This document shows positions 43,454 through 51,656 of a DNA stretch of 64,000 nucleotides, one piece after another; position 1 is the first letter of the stretch, and the number at the start of each line of letters is the position of its first letter. The stretch comes from Curtobacterium sp. UNCCL20 (lineage in GTDB: Bacteria; Actinomycetota; Actinomycetes; Actinomycetales; Microbacteriaceae), in the NCBI RefSeq assembly GCF_900101675.1, contig NZ_FNKG01000002.1, positions 515,005-579,004 of the forward strand, given 5' to 3'. The position numbers were made by a program, and so were the translations under genes. The notes under the pieces were generated by a model that was not told the origin of the DNA, did not search any database, and saw only the letters and a list, made by a program, of their open reading frames with translations.

Positions 43454-44062
43454 GTGCGCATCATCGTGAACTCGCTCCGCCTGATCGCCGTGATCGCGGT
43501 GGTCGCGGCGATCCTCGCCCAGTGGCTCGTCAGCTCGAAGCTCGACAGCTACCTGTTCTGGAACTTCTTCGGGTACTTCACGATCCAGTCGAACATCATG
43601 ATCGCGCTGGCGCTCGCCGCGACGCTGGTGGCGTCGGTGCAGCGGAAGCGCGGGGCCGTCGGGCTGAGTGTGTTCCGCGGTGCATCGACGGTGTACATCG
43701 CCACGACGGGCATCGTCTACAACACGCTCCTCGTGAGCGTCGACGTGCAGACCTCCGTGCAGTGGTCGAACGACGTCCTGCACAAGATCATGCCGGTGTA
43801 CGCCGTCCTCGACTGGCTGCTGTTCTCGGACCGGGCACGGCTGCTCTTCCGGCACATCTGGTGGTTCCTGCTCTACCCGGCCGTCTGGCTCGTGGTCATC
43901 CTCATCCGCGGTGCGACCGACGGGTGGGTGCCGTACCCGTTCCTCGATCCCGACCTCGGGTACGGCGTCGTCGCGCTGTACTGCCTCGGGGTCGCGGTCT
44001 TCATCGCGCTCATGGGCGTGCTCGTCGTGGGGATGAGCCGCCTACGGATCGTGAAGGTCTAG
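43454..44062 (+). CDS. Pr6Pr/FAR-17a-type membrane protein
   Basis: A 202-residue protein with six hydrophobic helices and the family-like segments NFFGYFTIQSNIMIALAL and DVLHKIMPVYAVLDWLL, where a conserved His lies in the membrane. Bacterial Pr6Pr proteins resemble the eukaryotic AIG1/ADTRP lipid hydrolases, but their reaction is not established. TAGCGT (43442-43447) six bases before the GTG suggests leaderless expression. Confidence 0.82.
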   Translation: MRIIVNSLRLIAVIAVVAAILAQWLVSSKLDSYLFWNFFGYFTIQSNIMIALALAATLVASVQRKRGAVGLSVFRGASTVYIATTGIVYNTLLVSVDVQTSVQWSNDVLHKIMPVYAVLDWLLFSDRARLLFRHIWWFLLYPAVWLVVILIRGATDGWVPYPFLDPDLGYGVVALYCLGVAVFIALMGVLVVGMSRLRIVKV

Positions 44063-44742
44063 GACCGGAAGTCGCGGAGCCGGTCGAGCACGAGGTCGGC
44101 GAGCTGGATGAGGCCGCGGATCTGGTCGTCGTCGCGGTCCACCCACCGGCACTCGGGCTCGTCGGCGACCGGCACGAACGCGTCGTGGCGCTCCCAGACG
44201 AACAGGGTGCGGTCGGCACCGAGGACGTACTGCTGCCACCAGACCTGCCGGAGGTAGTGCCGCGGGATGCTCTTCCACGCCTTGCCGGTGGTCTTGATCT
44301 CGGCGAGGACCACGCGGGAGGACCCGTCGACGCCGACGCCGTCCGGGGTGGCGAGGTGCGCCCGGTTCGACGCGGCGTGGAACAGGTGTGCGGACGGCTG
44401 GATGCCGTGCGTCGCGGCGACCCACGCGGCGATGACCGGTTCGCGTTCCTTGCCGTGCTCGGTGAACGAGTTGCCGGAGAACCGCGAGCCGTAGCGCTTG
44501 TCCATCACGACGGCGTCGACGGCGCGGAGCGACGCGAGCCGGGCGACGTCGGTCGCCGTGATGCCGGCCGCGCGGGCGCGGAGCCAGGCGACCCGGTCCG
44601 ACGCGTGCGCGACGATCCGCTCGGTGTGGCCACGGAGGGCGGTGAACGAGTCGTGCACGACCGCTGCCCGCGCGCCGGGGGCGGGGTGCGCCTCCAGGCC
44701 GGGATCCAGGTCGCCCCACAGGGTGGGCTGCACGATCGTCAC
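44059..44742 (-). CDS. YqaJ-family (lambda-exonuclease-like) nuclease
   Basis: A 227-residue PD-(D/E)XK nuclease. The YqaJ pattern is clear: GSRFSGNSFTEHGKEREPVI, then SSRVVLAEIKTTGKAW (catalytic E-I-K) and RQVWWQQYVLGAD. Such enzymes are usually the exonuclease of phage recombination systems, paired with a RecT/Bet annealing protein, but no partner or phage gene is present here. The GTG at 44742 is six bases after GACAAT. It overlaps the end of the Pr6Pr gene by four bases, tail to tail. A host exonuclease role is possible. Confidence 0.85.
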   Translation of the reverse strand: MTIVQPTLWGDLDPGLEAHPAPGARAAVVHDSFTALRGHTERIVAHASDRVAWLRARAAGITATDVARLASLRAVDAVVMDKRYGSRFSGNSFTEHGKEREPVIAAWVAATHGIQPSAHLFHAASNRAHLATPDGVGVDGSSRVVLAEIKTTGKAWKSIPRHYLRQVWWQQYVLGADRTLFVWERHDAFVPVADEPECRWVDRDDDQIRGLIQLADLVLDRLRDFRS

Positions 44743-44821
44743 CAGACGATTGTCCCCCCGCGCACCGACGTCGGGAAACCGACGCACCGGGGAGCGGCCG
44801 CCGGGCCGCACCCGATCCGCG

Positions 44822-46033
44822 TCAGGAGACCAGCTGCCGACCCTCGGCGTACGCGACGAGCTCGTCGACCCCGGCGGGGGAGAGGGCGTACCCGATCGCG
44901 AGCGCCGCGGCGCCCTGCAGTGCTGCGACGGAGCCGGCGCGGGACTGCGCGATGACGAGGTGCTCGGTGGCGAGCGGCATCGAGCGGGAGTAGACGACCT
45001 CGCGGACGCCGGCGAGGAGGTGCTCCCCGGCCTGCGTGATCGAGCCGCCGAGCGCGATCACCGACGGGTTCATGAGCGAGACACAGGTGGCGAGGACCTC
45101 GCCGATGTCCCGGCCGGCCTGCCGCACGGCGTAGATCGCGTCGAGATCGGAGCGGTTGACGAGGTCGATCACGTCGGCGCTGGTGTGCACGTCGTGCCCC
45201 TTCGCCCGGAGCCCCCGGGCGATCGCGGGGCCGGAGGCGACGGCCTCGAGGCACCCGGTGTTCCCGCAGTGGCACGGCACGTCCCCGGCGCGGGACACCC
45301 GGACGTGCCCGATGTCGCCCGCGGTGCCCTGGGCGCCGCGCTGCAGCTCGCCGTCCGAGACGATGCCGGAGCCGATGCCGGTGGCGACCTTGACGAAGAG
45401 CAGGTGGTCGACGTCCGGCCAGCCGTGCTCCCGTTCGCCGAGGGCCGCGATGTTCACGTCGTTGTCGAGCAGGACGTGCGCGGCGATGTGTGCGCGCAGC
45501 CAGCCGGGCACGTCGAAGCCGTCCCAGCCGGGCATGATCGGCGGGTTCGCCGGGCGACCGGTGGAGAACTCGACCGGACCGGGGACGCCGATGCCGATCG
45601 CGATGACGTCGTCGCGGGAGCGGCCGACCTCGTCGAGCAGCCCGTCGATGGTCTCGACGAGCCAGGTCAGCGTGGGGACCGGGCCGGCGGCGATGTCGAT
45701 GCTGGCCTCGCGGGTAGCGAGGGGCGCGGCGACGAGGTCAGTCACCGCGACGCGGCCGTGCGAGGCGCCGAGGTCGGCGGCGATCACGAGCCTCGAGCGG
45801 GGGATCAGCGCCACCTGGGCAGGCGGGCGCCCACCGGTGGAGGCTGCGGTGTCCACCGGTCCGACGAGTCCGACCTCGATGAGGGCATCGAGGCGCACGC
45901 CGATCGTCGAGCGTGCGAGTCCTGTCAGTGCGGCGAGCTCGGCCCGGGTCCGCGGCACGCCGTCGCGGAGGATCTGGAAGAGCTCGCTCGTCCCGACCGG
46001 CGGCGACGCTGCCGTCCGAGTCAAGTCGACCAT
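44822..46033 (-). CDS. ROK-family transcriptional repressor of the sugar operon
   Basis: A 403-residue NagC/XylR-type regulator. An N-terminal winged helix (RTRAELAALTGLARSTIGVRL) precedes a ROK sugar-kinase-like domain with DLGASHGRVAV, the zinc motif CHCGNTGCLEAVASG and GGSITQAG. It is divergent from an isomerase/dehydrogenase/ABC operon that it most likely represses until a sugar binds. The ATG at 46033 is chosen because it starts where homologous sequence begins; the ribosome site is poor. Confidence 0.92.
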   Translation of the reverse strand: MVDLTRTAASPPVGTSELFQILRDGVPRTRAELAALTGLARSTIGVRLDALIEVGLVGPVDTAASTGGRPPAQVALIPRSRLVIAADLGASHGRVAVTDLVAAPLATREASIDIAAGPVPTLTWLVETIDGLLDEVGRSRDDVIAIGIGVPGPVEFSTGRPANPPIMPGWDGFDVPGWLRAHIAAHVLLDNDVNIAALGEREHGWPDVDHLLFVKVATGIGSGIVSDGELQRGAQGTAGDIGHVRVSRAGDVPCHCGNTGCLEAVASGPAIARGLRAKGHDVHTSADVIDLVNRSDLDAIYAVRQAGRDIGEVLATCVSLMNPSVIALGGSITQAGEHLLAGVREVVYSRSMPLATEHLVIAQSRAGSVAALQGAAALAIGYALSPAGVDELVAYAEGRQLVS

Positions 46034-46100
46034 GGGGGGAGTGAAGCACACATCGAACGCGGCACGCAATGAAGTCCGTCGACTTTCCACGAACTTCTGC

Positions 46101-46129
46101 TTGACCGCCGACAAAAGTCCTCGTAGTGT
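46101..46129 (+). promoter_or_regulatory. Sugar-operon promoter: TTGACC, 17 bp, TAGTGT
   Basis: -35 TTGACC at 46101-46106 and -10 TAGTGT at 46124-46129, 48 bases before the isomerase start. Just upstream lies the palindrome AAGTC-CGTC-GACTT (46072-46085), a candidate ROK operator situated between the divergent promoters. Confidence 0.6.
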
Positions 46130-46177
46130 GGCGCTCGGTCAGAGAAGACCCCACCATCTCGACGAGGAGACCCCCTG

Positions 46178-46924
46178 GTGACCCAACCGCTTTCCGTCCA
46201 GCTCTACACGGTCCGTGACGCACTCGATGCCGATCTGCTCGGCACGCTGCAGCGCATCGCCGGCATCGGCTACACGAACGTCGAGGCCTTCGGCTTCGTC
46301 GACCGTGCCGACGAGCTGGCCGCCGCGCTCAAGGACGCCGGGCTGCAGAGCCCGAGCGGACACGCCCGTCTGCTGGACGCCGGCGAGCAGGACCTCGAGC
46401 GCATCTTCCACGCCAGCGCCACCATCGGCATGGGCACGCTGATCGACCCGCACATCGACGAGGCCCGCTGGACCACGCGCGAGGACGTCGAGGCGATCGC
46501 CCGGGAACTCAGCGCACTCGCCCCGCGTGCGGCCGACCACGGCCTGACCCTCGGCTACCACAACCACGCGTTCGAGTTCTCGAACCGCATCGACGGCGTC
46601 AGCGCGTACGAGGTCTTCGCCGACGCACTGTCCGACGACGTCGTGCTCGAGCTCGACACCTACTGGGTGACGGTCGGCGGTGACGACCCGGTGGCGATCA
46701 TCGGCAAGTACGGCGACAAGGTCCAGTTCCTGCACGTCAAGGACGGCGACGGCTCGCACGACGACAAGAAGCAGGTCGCGGTCGGCAACGGCATCATGCC
46801 GATCCGCGAGATCATCGCCGCCGCGCCCGACGCACTGCACGTCGTCGAGCTCGACGACCACGAGGGTGACGTCTTCCAGGCCGTCGCCGACTCCTACACG
46901 TTCCTCGAGGGGGCCCGCGCATGA
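46178..46924 (+). CDS. Sugar phosphate isomerase/epimerase (AP-endonuclease-2 TIM barrel)
   Basis: A 248-residue metal-dependent barrel enzyme. It begins QPLSVQLYTVRDALDAD; metal-site segments are LGYHNHAFEF, VLELDTYWVTVGG and VQFLHVKDGDG. Members epimerise or isomerise sugars, ketosugars or inositol derivatives. First gene of the ROK-controlled operon; its stop overlaps the dehydrogenase start by ATGA, implying the two act on one substrate. Confidence 0.9.
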   Translation: MTQPLSVQLYTVRDALDADLLGTLQRIAGIGYTNVEAFGFVDRADELAAALKDAGLQSPSGHARLLDAGEQDLERIFHASATIGMGTLIDPHIDEARWTTREDVEAIARELSALAPRAADHGLTLGYHNHAFEFSNRIDGVSAYEVFADALSDDVVLELDTYWVTVGGDDPVAIIGKYGDKVQFLHVKDGDGSHDDKKQVAVGNGIMPIREIIAAAPDALHVVELDDHEGDVFQAVADSYTFLEGARA

Positions 46925-48072
46925 CCGACACCACGACCACCACCCAGGCCACCGCCGACGACACCAAGCGCACCGGCCCGGTCGGCGTCGGCGTCATCGG
47001 CGCCGGGGTCATCTCGGACCAGTACCTCTCGAACCTCACCGTCTTCCCCGACGTCACCGTCCGCTTCATCGCGGACATCGACCTGCCGCGCGCCGCCGCG
47101 CAGGCCGAGAAGTGGGGCGTCGCCGGGTCCGGCACCGTCGAGGAGCTGCTGGCGGACGACGACATCGAGATCGTCGTGAACCTCACCATCCCGGCCGCCC
47201 ACGTCGAGGTCGCCCTGCAGGCCCTCGCCGCCGGCAAGCACGTCTGGGGCGAGAAGCCCTACGCCCTCGACCGCGACAGCGCCGCGCAGCTCCGCGACGC
47301 CGCGGCCGCCGCCGGCAAGACGGTCAGCGTCGCCCCGGACACGTTCCTTGGCGCCGGCCTCCAGACGGCCCTCCGCACGATCCGCGACGGCCGCATCGGC
47401 AAGCCCCTGAACGGCCTGACGCTCTTCCAGAGCCCCGGCCCGGAGTCGTGGCACCCGAGCCCCGAGTTCCTCTTCGCGTACGGCGCCGGCCCCCTGTTCG
47501 ACATCGGCCCGTACTACATCACCACCCTCGTGCAGACGTTCGGCCCGGTGAAGAAGGTCACCGCCACCGCGTCGAAGTCCCGTGCCACGCGCACGATCGG
47601 CTCCGGCCCGAAGGCGGGCACCGAGTTCCCCGTCGAGGTCCCGACGAACCACTCGGCCCTCATCGAGTTCGAGAACGGCGGCAGCGCGCAGAGCGTCTTC
47701 TCGTTCGAGTCCGACCGTGGCCGCACCGGCTTCGTCGAGATCGCGGGTGAGACCGGCACCGTCGTGTTCCCGGACCCGAACAACTTCGACGGCGACACCG
47801 AGCTCTACGCGCTCGGCGCCGAGGAGCCCGAGACGATCCCCGCCGTGGGGTCCACGTACTCGCGCGGAACGGGCGTGGTCGACCTCGCCCGTGCCCTCCG
47901 CGCCGGTGAGGAGAACCGGGTCCCCGGTGCCCTCGCCTTCCACGTCCTCGACGTGATGGTCTCCATCGCCGAGGCAGCCGAACGTGGTGAGGCAGTGCTC
48001 GTCGAGAGCACCGTCGCACCCTCCCCGACCCTCCCCGAGGGTTGGGACCCCGCGGCGTCGACCCTGTCCTGA
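46921..48072 (+). CDS. Gfo/Idh/MocA-family NAD(P)-dependent sugar dehydrogenase
   Basis: A 383-residue oxidoreductase. The Rossmann fold opens VGVIGAGVISDQYLSNL, and the catalytic EKP lysine is in VWGEKPYAL; the C-terminal domain includes GGPLFDIGPYY-type residues (GPLFDIGPYYITTLVQTFG). Together with the preceding isomerase it forms the common pair that converts a keto-sugar or inositol-like compound. An 18-residue Thr-rich N-terminal extension precedes the fold. Confidence 0.9.
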   Translation: MTDTTTTTQATADDTKRTGPVGVGVIGAGVISDQYLSNLTVFPDVTVRFIADIDLPRAAAQAEKWGVAGSGTVEELLADDDIEIVVNLTIPAAHVEVALQALAAGKHVWGEKPYALDRDSAAQLRDAAAAAGKTVSVAPDTFLGAGLQTALRTIRDGRIGKPLNGLTLFQSPGPESWHPSPEFLFAYGAGPLFDIGPYYITTLVQTFGPVKKVTATASKSRATRTIGSGPKAGTEFPVEVPTNHSALIEFENGGSAQSVFSFESDRGRTGFVEIAGETGTVVFPDPNNFDGDTELYALGAEEPETIPAVGSTYSRGTGVVDLARALRAGEENRVPGALAFHVLDVMVSIAEAAERGEAVLVESTVAPSPTLPEGWDPAASTLS

Positions 48073-48080
48073 CGGACGGC

Positions 48081-48106
48081 GCTCCCGGTCGGTGACGACC
48101 GGGAGC
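48081..48106 (+). terminator. Intra-operon hairpin before the binding-protein gene
   Basis: Stem GCTCCCGGTC / GACCGGGAGC with a six-base loop, nine bases after the dehydrogenase stop. There is no U-tract; partial termination or 3'-end protection would allow different levels of enzymes and binding protein. Confidence 0.5.
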
Positions 48107-48198
48107 GGACACCGCACCAGCACTGCACCAGCACCACCACAGCAGCACCCGACAGTTCCATCCCCTGCACCATCTCAACGACGAGAAAGTAGAGAGTC

Positions 48199-49500
48199 AT
48201 GCGCACTGCCATCCGCGCACTGGCCATCACCGCGGCCGCGGCACTCACCGTGACCGGCCTCGCAGCCTGCTCCTCCGGGTCCTCCGGCTCCGGCGGAGAC
48301 TCCAAGACGCTCACCTACTGGGCGTCCAACCAGGGCACCTCGCTCCAGAACGACAAGGAGGTGCTCACCCCCGTCCTCAAGAAGTTCACCAAGGAGACCG
48401 GGATCAAGGTCAACCTCCAGGTCATCGGCTGGAACGACCTGCAGAACAAGATCCAGACCGCCGTCACCTCGGGCCAGGGCCCGGACGTCGTCAACATCGG
48501 CAACACCTGGGCGACCTCGCTCCAGGCCACCGGTGCCTTCCAGGAGTTCGGCTCCTCGGAGATGAAGGCGATCGGCGGCTCCGACAAGTTCGGCAAGGTC
48601 GCACTCTCCACCGGTGGCGCGCCCGGCAAGACCGTCACGAGCGTCCCGCTCTACGGCCTCGCCTACGGCCTGTACTACAACAAGAAGATGCTCTCGGACG
48701 CCGGGATCACCCCGCCCACCACGTGGGAGGACCTGGTCGCGGACGCCAAGAAGCTGACGACCGGCAGCACCTACGGGTTCAGCCTCGCGGGCGGTTCGTA
48801 CACCGAGAACTCGCACTTCGCGTTCATCAACTCGGCGCAGAACGGTGGCGAGTGGTTCGACAAGAGCGGCAAGCCCACGTTCACGTCGAAGGCGAACGTC
48901 GACGGCATCAAGCGCTACCTCGACCTGATGCAGGTCTCCAAGGTCGCGAACCCGTCGAACGCGCAGTACGACAACGCGACGCAGTCGGTGACGGACTTCG
49001 CGAACAAGAAGGCCGCGTTCATCCTCAACCAGAACAACGCCAACGCGACGATCGACTCCCTCGGGATGAAGTCGGACGAGTACGGCGTGGTCGCACTGCC
49101 CGCCCCGACCGGCGCGAAGGACATCGCGAGCTTCCCGGCCGGCATCAACCTGTCGATCTTCAAGAACACGAAGAACAAGGACGGCGCGCTCAAGTTCGTC
49201 AAGTACATGACGAGCATGGACACGCAGACGACGCTCGACAAGCCGTACTCGGCCCTGCCGGTGCTCGCCGCCGCTGCTGACTCGGTCACCGACGAGCAGA
49301 CGAAGACGTTCCTCGACATCTACAACAACAAGGCGAAGCCGCTCCCGCTGGTGCCCGCCGAGGACCAGTTCGAGTCCACGGTCGGCAAGGCGATGAACGA
49401 CATGTTCGCCAAGATCGCGACCGGTTCGACCATCTCGGACTCCGACATCAAGTCGGCGCTCCAGACCGCCCAGGACCAGGTGTCCCAGGCCGCCGGTTGA
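48199..49500 (+). CDS. Sugar ABC transporter solute-binding lipoprotein
   Basis: A 433-residue family-1 (MalE-like) binding protein. A lipoprotein signal ends in VTGLAAC (Cys at ~22) followed by a Ser/Gly linker. The ligand domain shows TLTYWASNQGTSLQ, GPDVVNIGNTWATSLQ and a Trp/Tyr-containing cleft. It captures the operon's sugar outside the membrane for the two permeases downstream. Confidence 0.92.
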   Translation: MRTAIRALAITAAAALTVTGLAACSSGSSGSGGDSKTLTYWASNQGTSLQNDKEVLTPVLKKFTKETGIKVNLQVIGWNDLQNKIQTAVTSGQGPDVVNIGNTWATSLQATGAFQEFGSSEMKAIGGSDKFGKVALSTGGAPGKTVTSVPLYGLAYGLYYNKKMLSDAGITPPTTWEDLVADAKKLTTGSTYGFSLAGGSYTENSHFAFINSAQNGGEWFDKSGKPTFTSKANVDGIKRYLDLMQVSKVANPSNAQYDNATQSVTDFANKKAAFILNQNNANATIDSLGMKSDEYGVVALPAPTGAKDIASFPAGINLSIFKNTKNKDGALKFVKYMTSMDTQTTLDKPYSALPVLAAAADSVTDEQTKTFLDIYNNKAKPLPLVPAEDQFESTVGKAMNDMFAKIATGSTISDSDIKSALQTAQDQVSQAAG

Positions 49501-49508
49501 TCCACCCT

Positions 49509-49550
49509 GGAGGCCCGGGGTCGCGTCCCACGGACGCGCCTCGGGCCTCC
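49509..49550 (+). terminator. Stem-loop between binding-protein and permease genes
   Basis: A long interrupted stem pairs GGAGGCCCG...CGCGTCC with GGACGCG...CGGGCCTCC. Hairpins here typically stabilise the binding-protein message and limit read-through to the permeases. The rest of 49551-49682 contains another GCCTCCAGGCC word and the permease ribosome site. Confidence 0.5.
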
Positions 49551-49682
49551 GCCCCCTCGGTTCCAGTGCCGACCACCCGTCGGCCGTGAGGCTCACGCCC
49601 CACGCACCCCGTGCCTCCAGGCCGCTGCCACGGCCCCGCGCACACCGCACCTGCTCTCTCCTCTTGCCGAAAGGCCCCGCCC

Positions 49683-50678
49683 ATGTCCACGACGGTCCTG
49701 CCCGACTCGGAGCGCATCGACCTGAGCCACACGAAGGCCCCGACCACGTCGGGCCGTCCGCCAGGCCGCAAGCGCAAGACCCACTGGCTGCCCTACGCGC
49801 TCGTCGCGCCGGCCATCCTGTTCGAGCTGCTCATCCACATCGTGCCGATGCTCACCGGCATCTGGATCTCGTTCATCCAGCTCACCAAGTACTTCATCGC
49901 CAACTGGGGTGCCGCGCCGTTCGCCGGCCTGCACAACTACTCGGTGGTCGTCGACTTCAACCAGGCGATCGGCAAGGGCGTCCTCAACTCGTTCCTCATC
50001 ACCTGCGCCTTCACGGTGCTCGTGGTCGGGCTCTCCTGGACCTTCGGCATGGCCGCAGCGGTCGCGCTGCAGAAGCCGTTCGCCGGACGCGGGCTCTTCC
50101 GCACCCTGTTCCTCGTGCCCTACGCGCTGCCGATGTACGCCGGTGTGATCACCTGGAAGTTCATGTTCCAGCGTGACTCCGGAGCGCTGAACCACCTGCT
50201 GGTCGACCAGTTGCACCTGTTCGGCGGGAACGCCCCGTTCTGGCTGATCGGCAACAACGCCTTCGTCGCGGTGGTCGTGGTCGCGATCTGGAAGACCTGG
50301 CCCTTCGCCTTCCTCATGCTGATGGCCGGTCTGCAGTCCGTCCCGAACGACGTGTACGAGGCCGCTTCGGTCGACGGTGCGAAGCCGTTCCGCCAGTGGC
50401 GCTCGATCACGCTGCCGATGGTCCGCCCGGTCAACGTGACGCTCGTGCTCGTGATGTTCCTGTGGACGTTCAACGACTTCAACACGCCGTTCGTGCTGTT
50501 CGGCTCGACCGCGCAGCCACCGGCCGCGGACCTGCTGAGCTTCCACATCTACAACGCGTCGTTCATCACCTGGAACTTCGGCTCGGGTGCCGCGATGAGC
50601 GTCCTGCTCCTCATCTTCCTGCTCATCGTCACCGGCATCTACCTCGCCGTGACCAACCGGAGGTCCGTCCGTGCGTGA
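49683..50678 (+). CDS. Sugar ABC transporter permease (MalF-type)
   Basis: A 331-residue inner-membrane subunit with six helices after a ~35-residue basic N-terminus. The cytosolic EAA loop that contacts the ATPase is NDVYEAASVDGAKPFRQW followed by ITLPMVRP. It is overlapped by eight bases by the second permease gene. Confidence 0.92.
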   Translation: MSTTVLPDSERIDLSHTKAPTTSGRPPGRKRKTHWLPYALVAPAILFELLIHIVPMLTGIWISFIQLTKYFIANWGAAPFAGLHNYSVVVDFNQAIGKGVLNSFLITCAFTVLVVGLSWTFGMAAAVALQKPFAGRGLFRTLFLVPYALPMYAGVITWKFMFQRDSGALNHLLVDQLHLFGGNAPFWLIGNNAFVAVVVVAIWKTWPFAFLMLMAGLQSVPNDVYEAASVDGAKPFRQWRSITLPMVRPVNVTLVLVMFLWTFNDFNTPFVLFGSTAQPPAADLLSFHIYNASFITWNFGSGAAMSVLLLIFLLIVTGIYLAVTNRRSVRA

Positions 50679-51510
50679 GACAACTGGCGCCAAGTCCTTC
50701 AAGATCATCACCCTGGTCGTCCTGACGCTGTTCACGGTCGTCCCGCTCTACGTGATGATCACCACGGCGATCAAGCCGCTCGGCGACGTGCAGAACAACT
50801 TCACGTGGATCCCGACGAACATCACCTTCCAGCCGTTCATCGACATGTGGACGACCGTCCCGCTGGGGCAGTACTTCATCAACTCGCTCGTGGTCTGCAC
50901 GGTCGCGACGGTGTTCTCGCTGATCATCGCGACGTTCGCCGCCTACGGTGTCTCGCGCTGGAACTTCAAGGGCAAGAGCACCTTCACCACCGCCGTGCTC
51001 TCCACCCAGATGTTCCCCGGCGTGCTGTTCCTGCTCCCGCTGTTCCTCATCTTCACGAACCTTGGGAACAGCCTCGGCATCCAGCTCGTCGGCAGCTGGA
51101 CCGGCCTGATCATCACGTACCTGACGTTCACGCTCCCGTTCTCGATCTGGATGCTCGCGGGCTACTTCGAGACCATCCCCCGGGAGCTCGACGAGGCCGC
51201 GATGGTGGACGGGTCCGGCCCGATGGGTGCCCTGTTCCGGGTCATCCTGCCCTCGGCCCGCCCGGGCCTCGTCGCCGTCGGGATCTACTCGTTCATGACG
51301 GCCTGGGGTGAGGTCCTCTTCGCCTCGGTGATGACGAACGGCAACGGGCAGACGCTCGCGGTCGGTCTGCAGCAGTACTCCACGCAGACGAACGTCTACT
51401 GGAACCAGATCATGGCGGCGTCGCTCGTGGTCTCGATCCCCGTGGTGATCGCGTTCCTCATCGTGCAGCGCCAGTTCGTGGCCGGCCTGACCGCCGGTGC
51501 GGTGAAGTAG
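50671..51510 (+). CDS. Sugar ABC transporter permease (MalG-type)
   Basis: A 279-residue partner of the preceding permease, with six helices and the EAA loop RELDEAAMVDGSGPMGAL / ILPSARPG. It starts at a GTG inside the end of the first permease gene. No ATP-binding subunit follows, so the importer must borrow one encoded elsewhere (MsiK-type). Confidence 0.92.
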   Translation: MRETTGAKSFKIITLVVLTLFTVVPLYVMITTAIKPLGDVQNNFTWIPTNITFQPFIDMWTTVPLGQYFINSLVVCTVATVFSLIIATFAAYGVSRWNFKGKSTFTTAVLSTQMFPGVLFLLPLFLIFTNLGNSLGIQLVGSWTGLIITYLTFTLPFSIWMLAGYFETIPRELDEAAMVDGSGPMGALFRVILPSARPGLVAVGIYSFMTAWGEVLFASVMTNGNGQTLAVGLQQYSTQTNVYWNQIMAASLVVSIPVVIAFLIVQRQFVAGLTAGAVK

Positions 51511-51534
51511 GCGGGTCTCTCCGCACCCGCCTTC

Positions 51535-51604
51535 GCAAAACACCGGTGTTCGTGCGCCGAACCCCCGCATCCCGCGGTGTGGTGCACGAGCACCGGTGTT
51601 TTGC
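51535..51604. repeat. 21-bp inverted repeat, 28-base loop, after the sugar operon
   Basis: Arms 51535-51555 and 51584-51604 are reverse complements with a single mismatch; each contains the near-palindromic CACCGGTGTTTTGC/GCAAAACACCGGTG. It lies 25 bases beyond the permease stop and probably terminates the operon, although its long loop is atypical. Confidence 0.65.
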
Positions 51605-51656
51605 TGCCCCCACCCCTCCACGCGCACGACGACCACCCGGACGACAGGATGGAACG

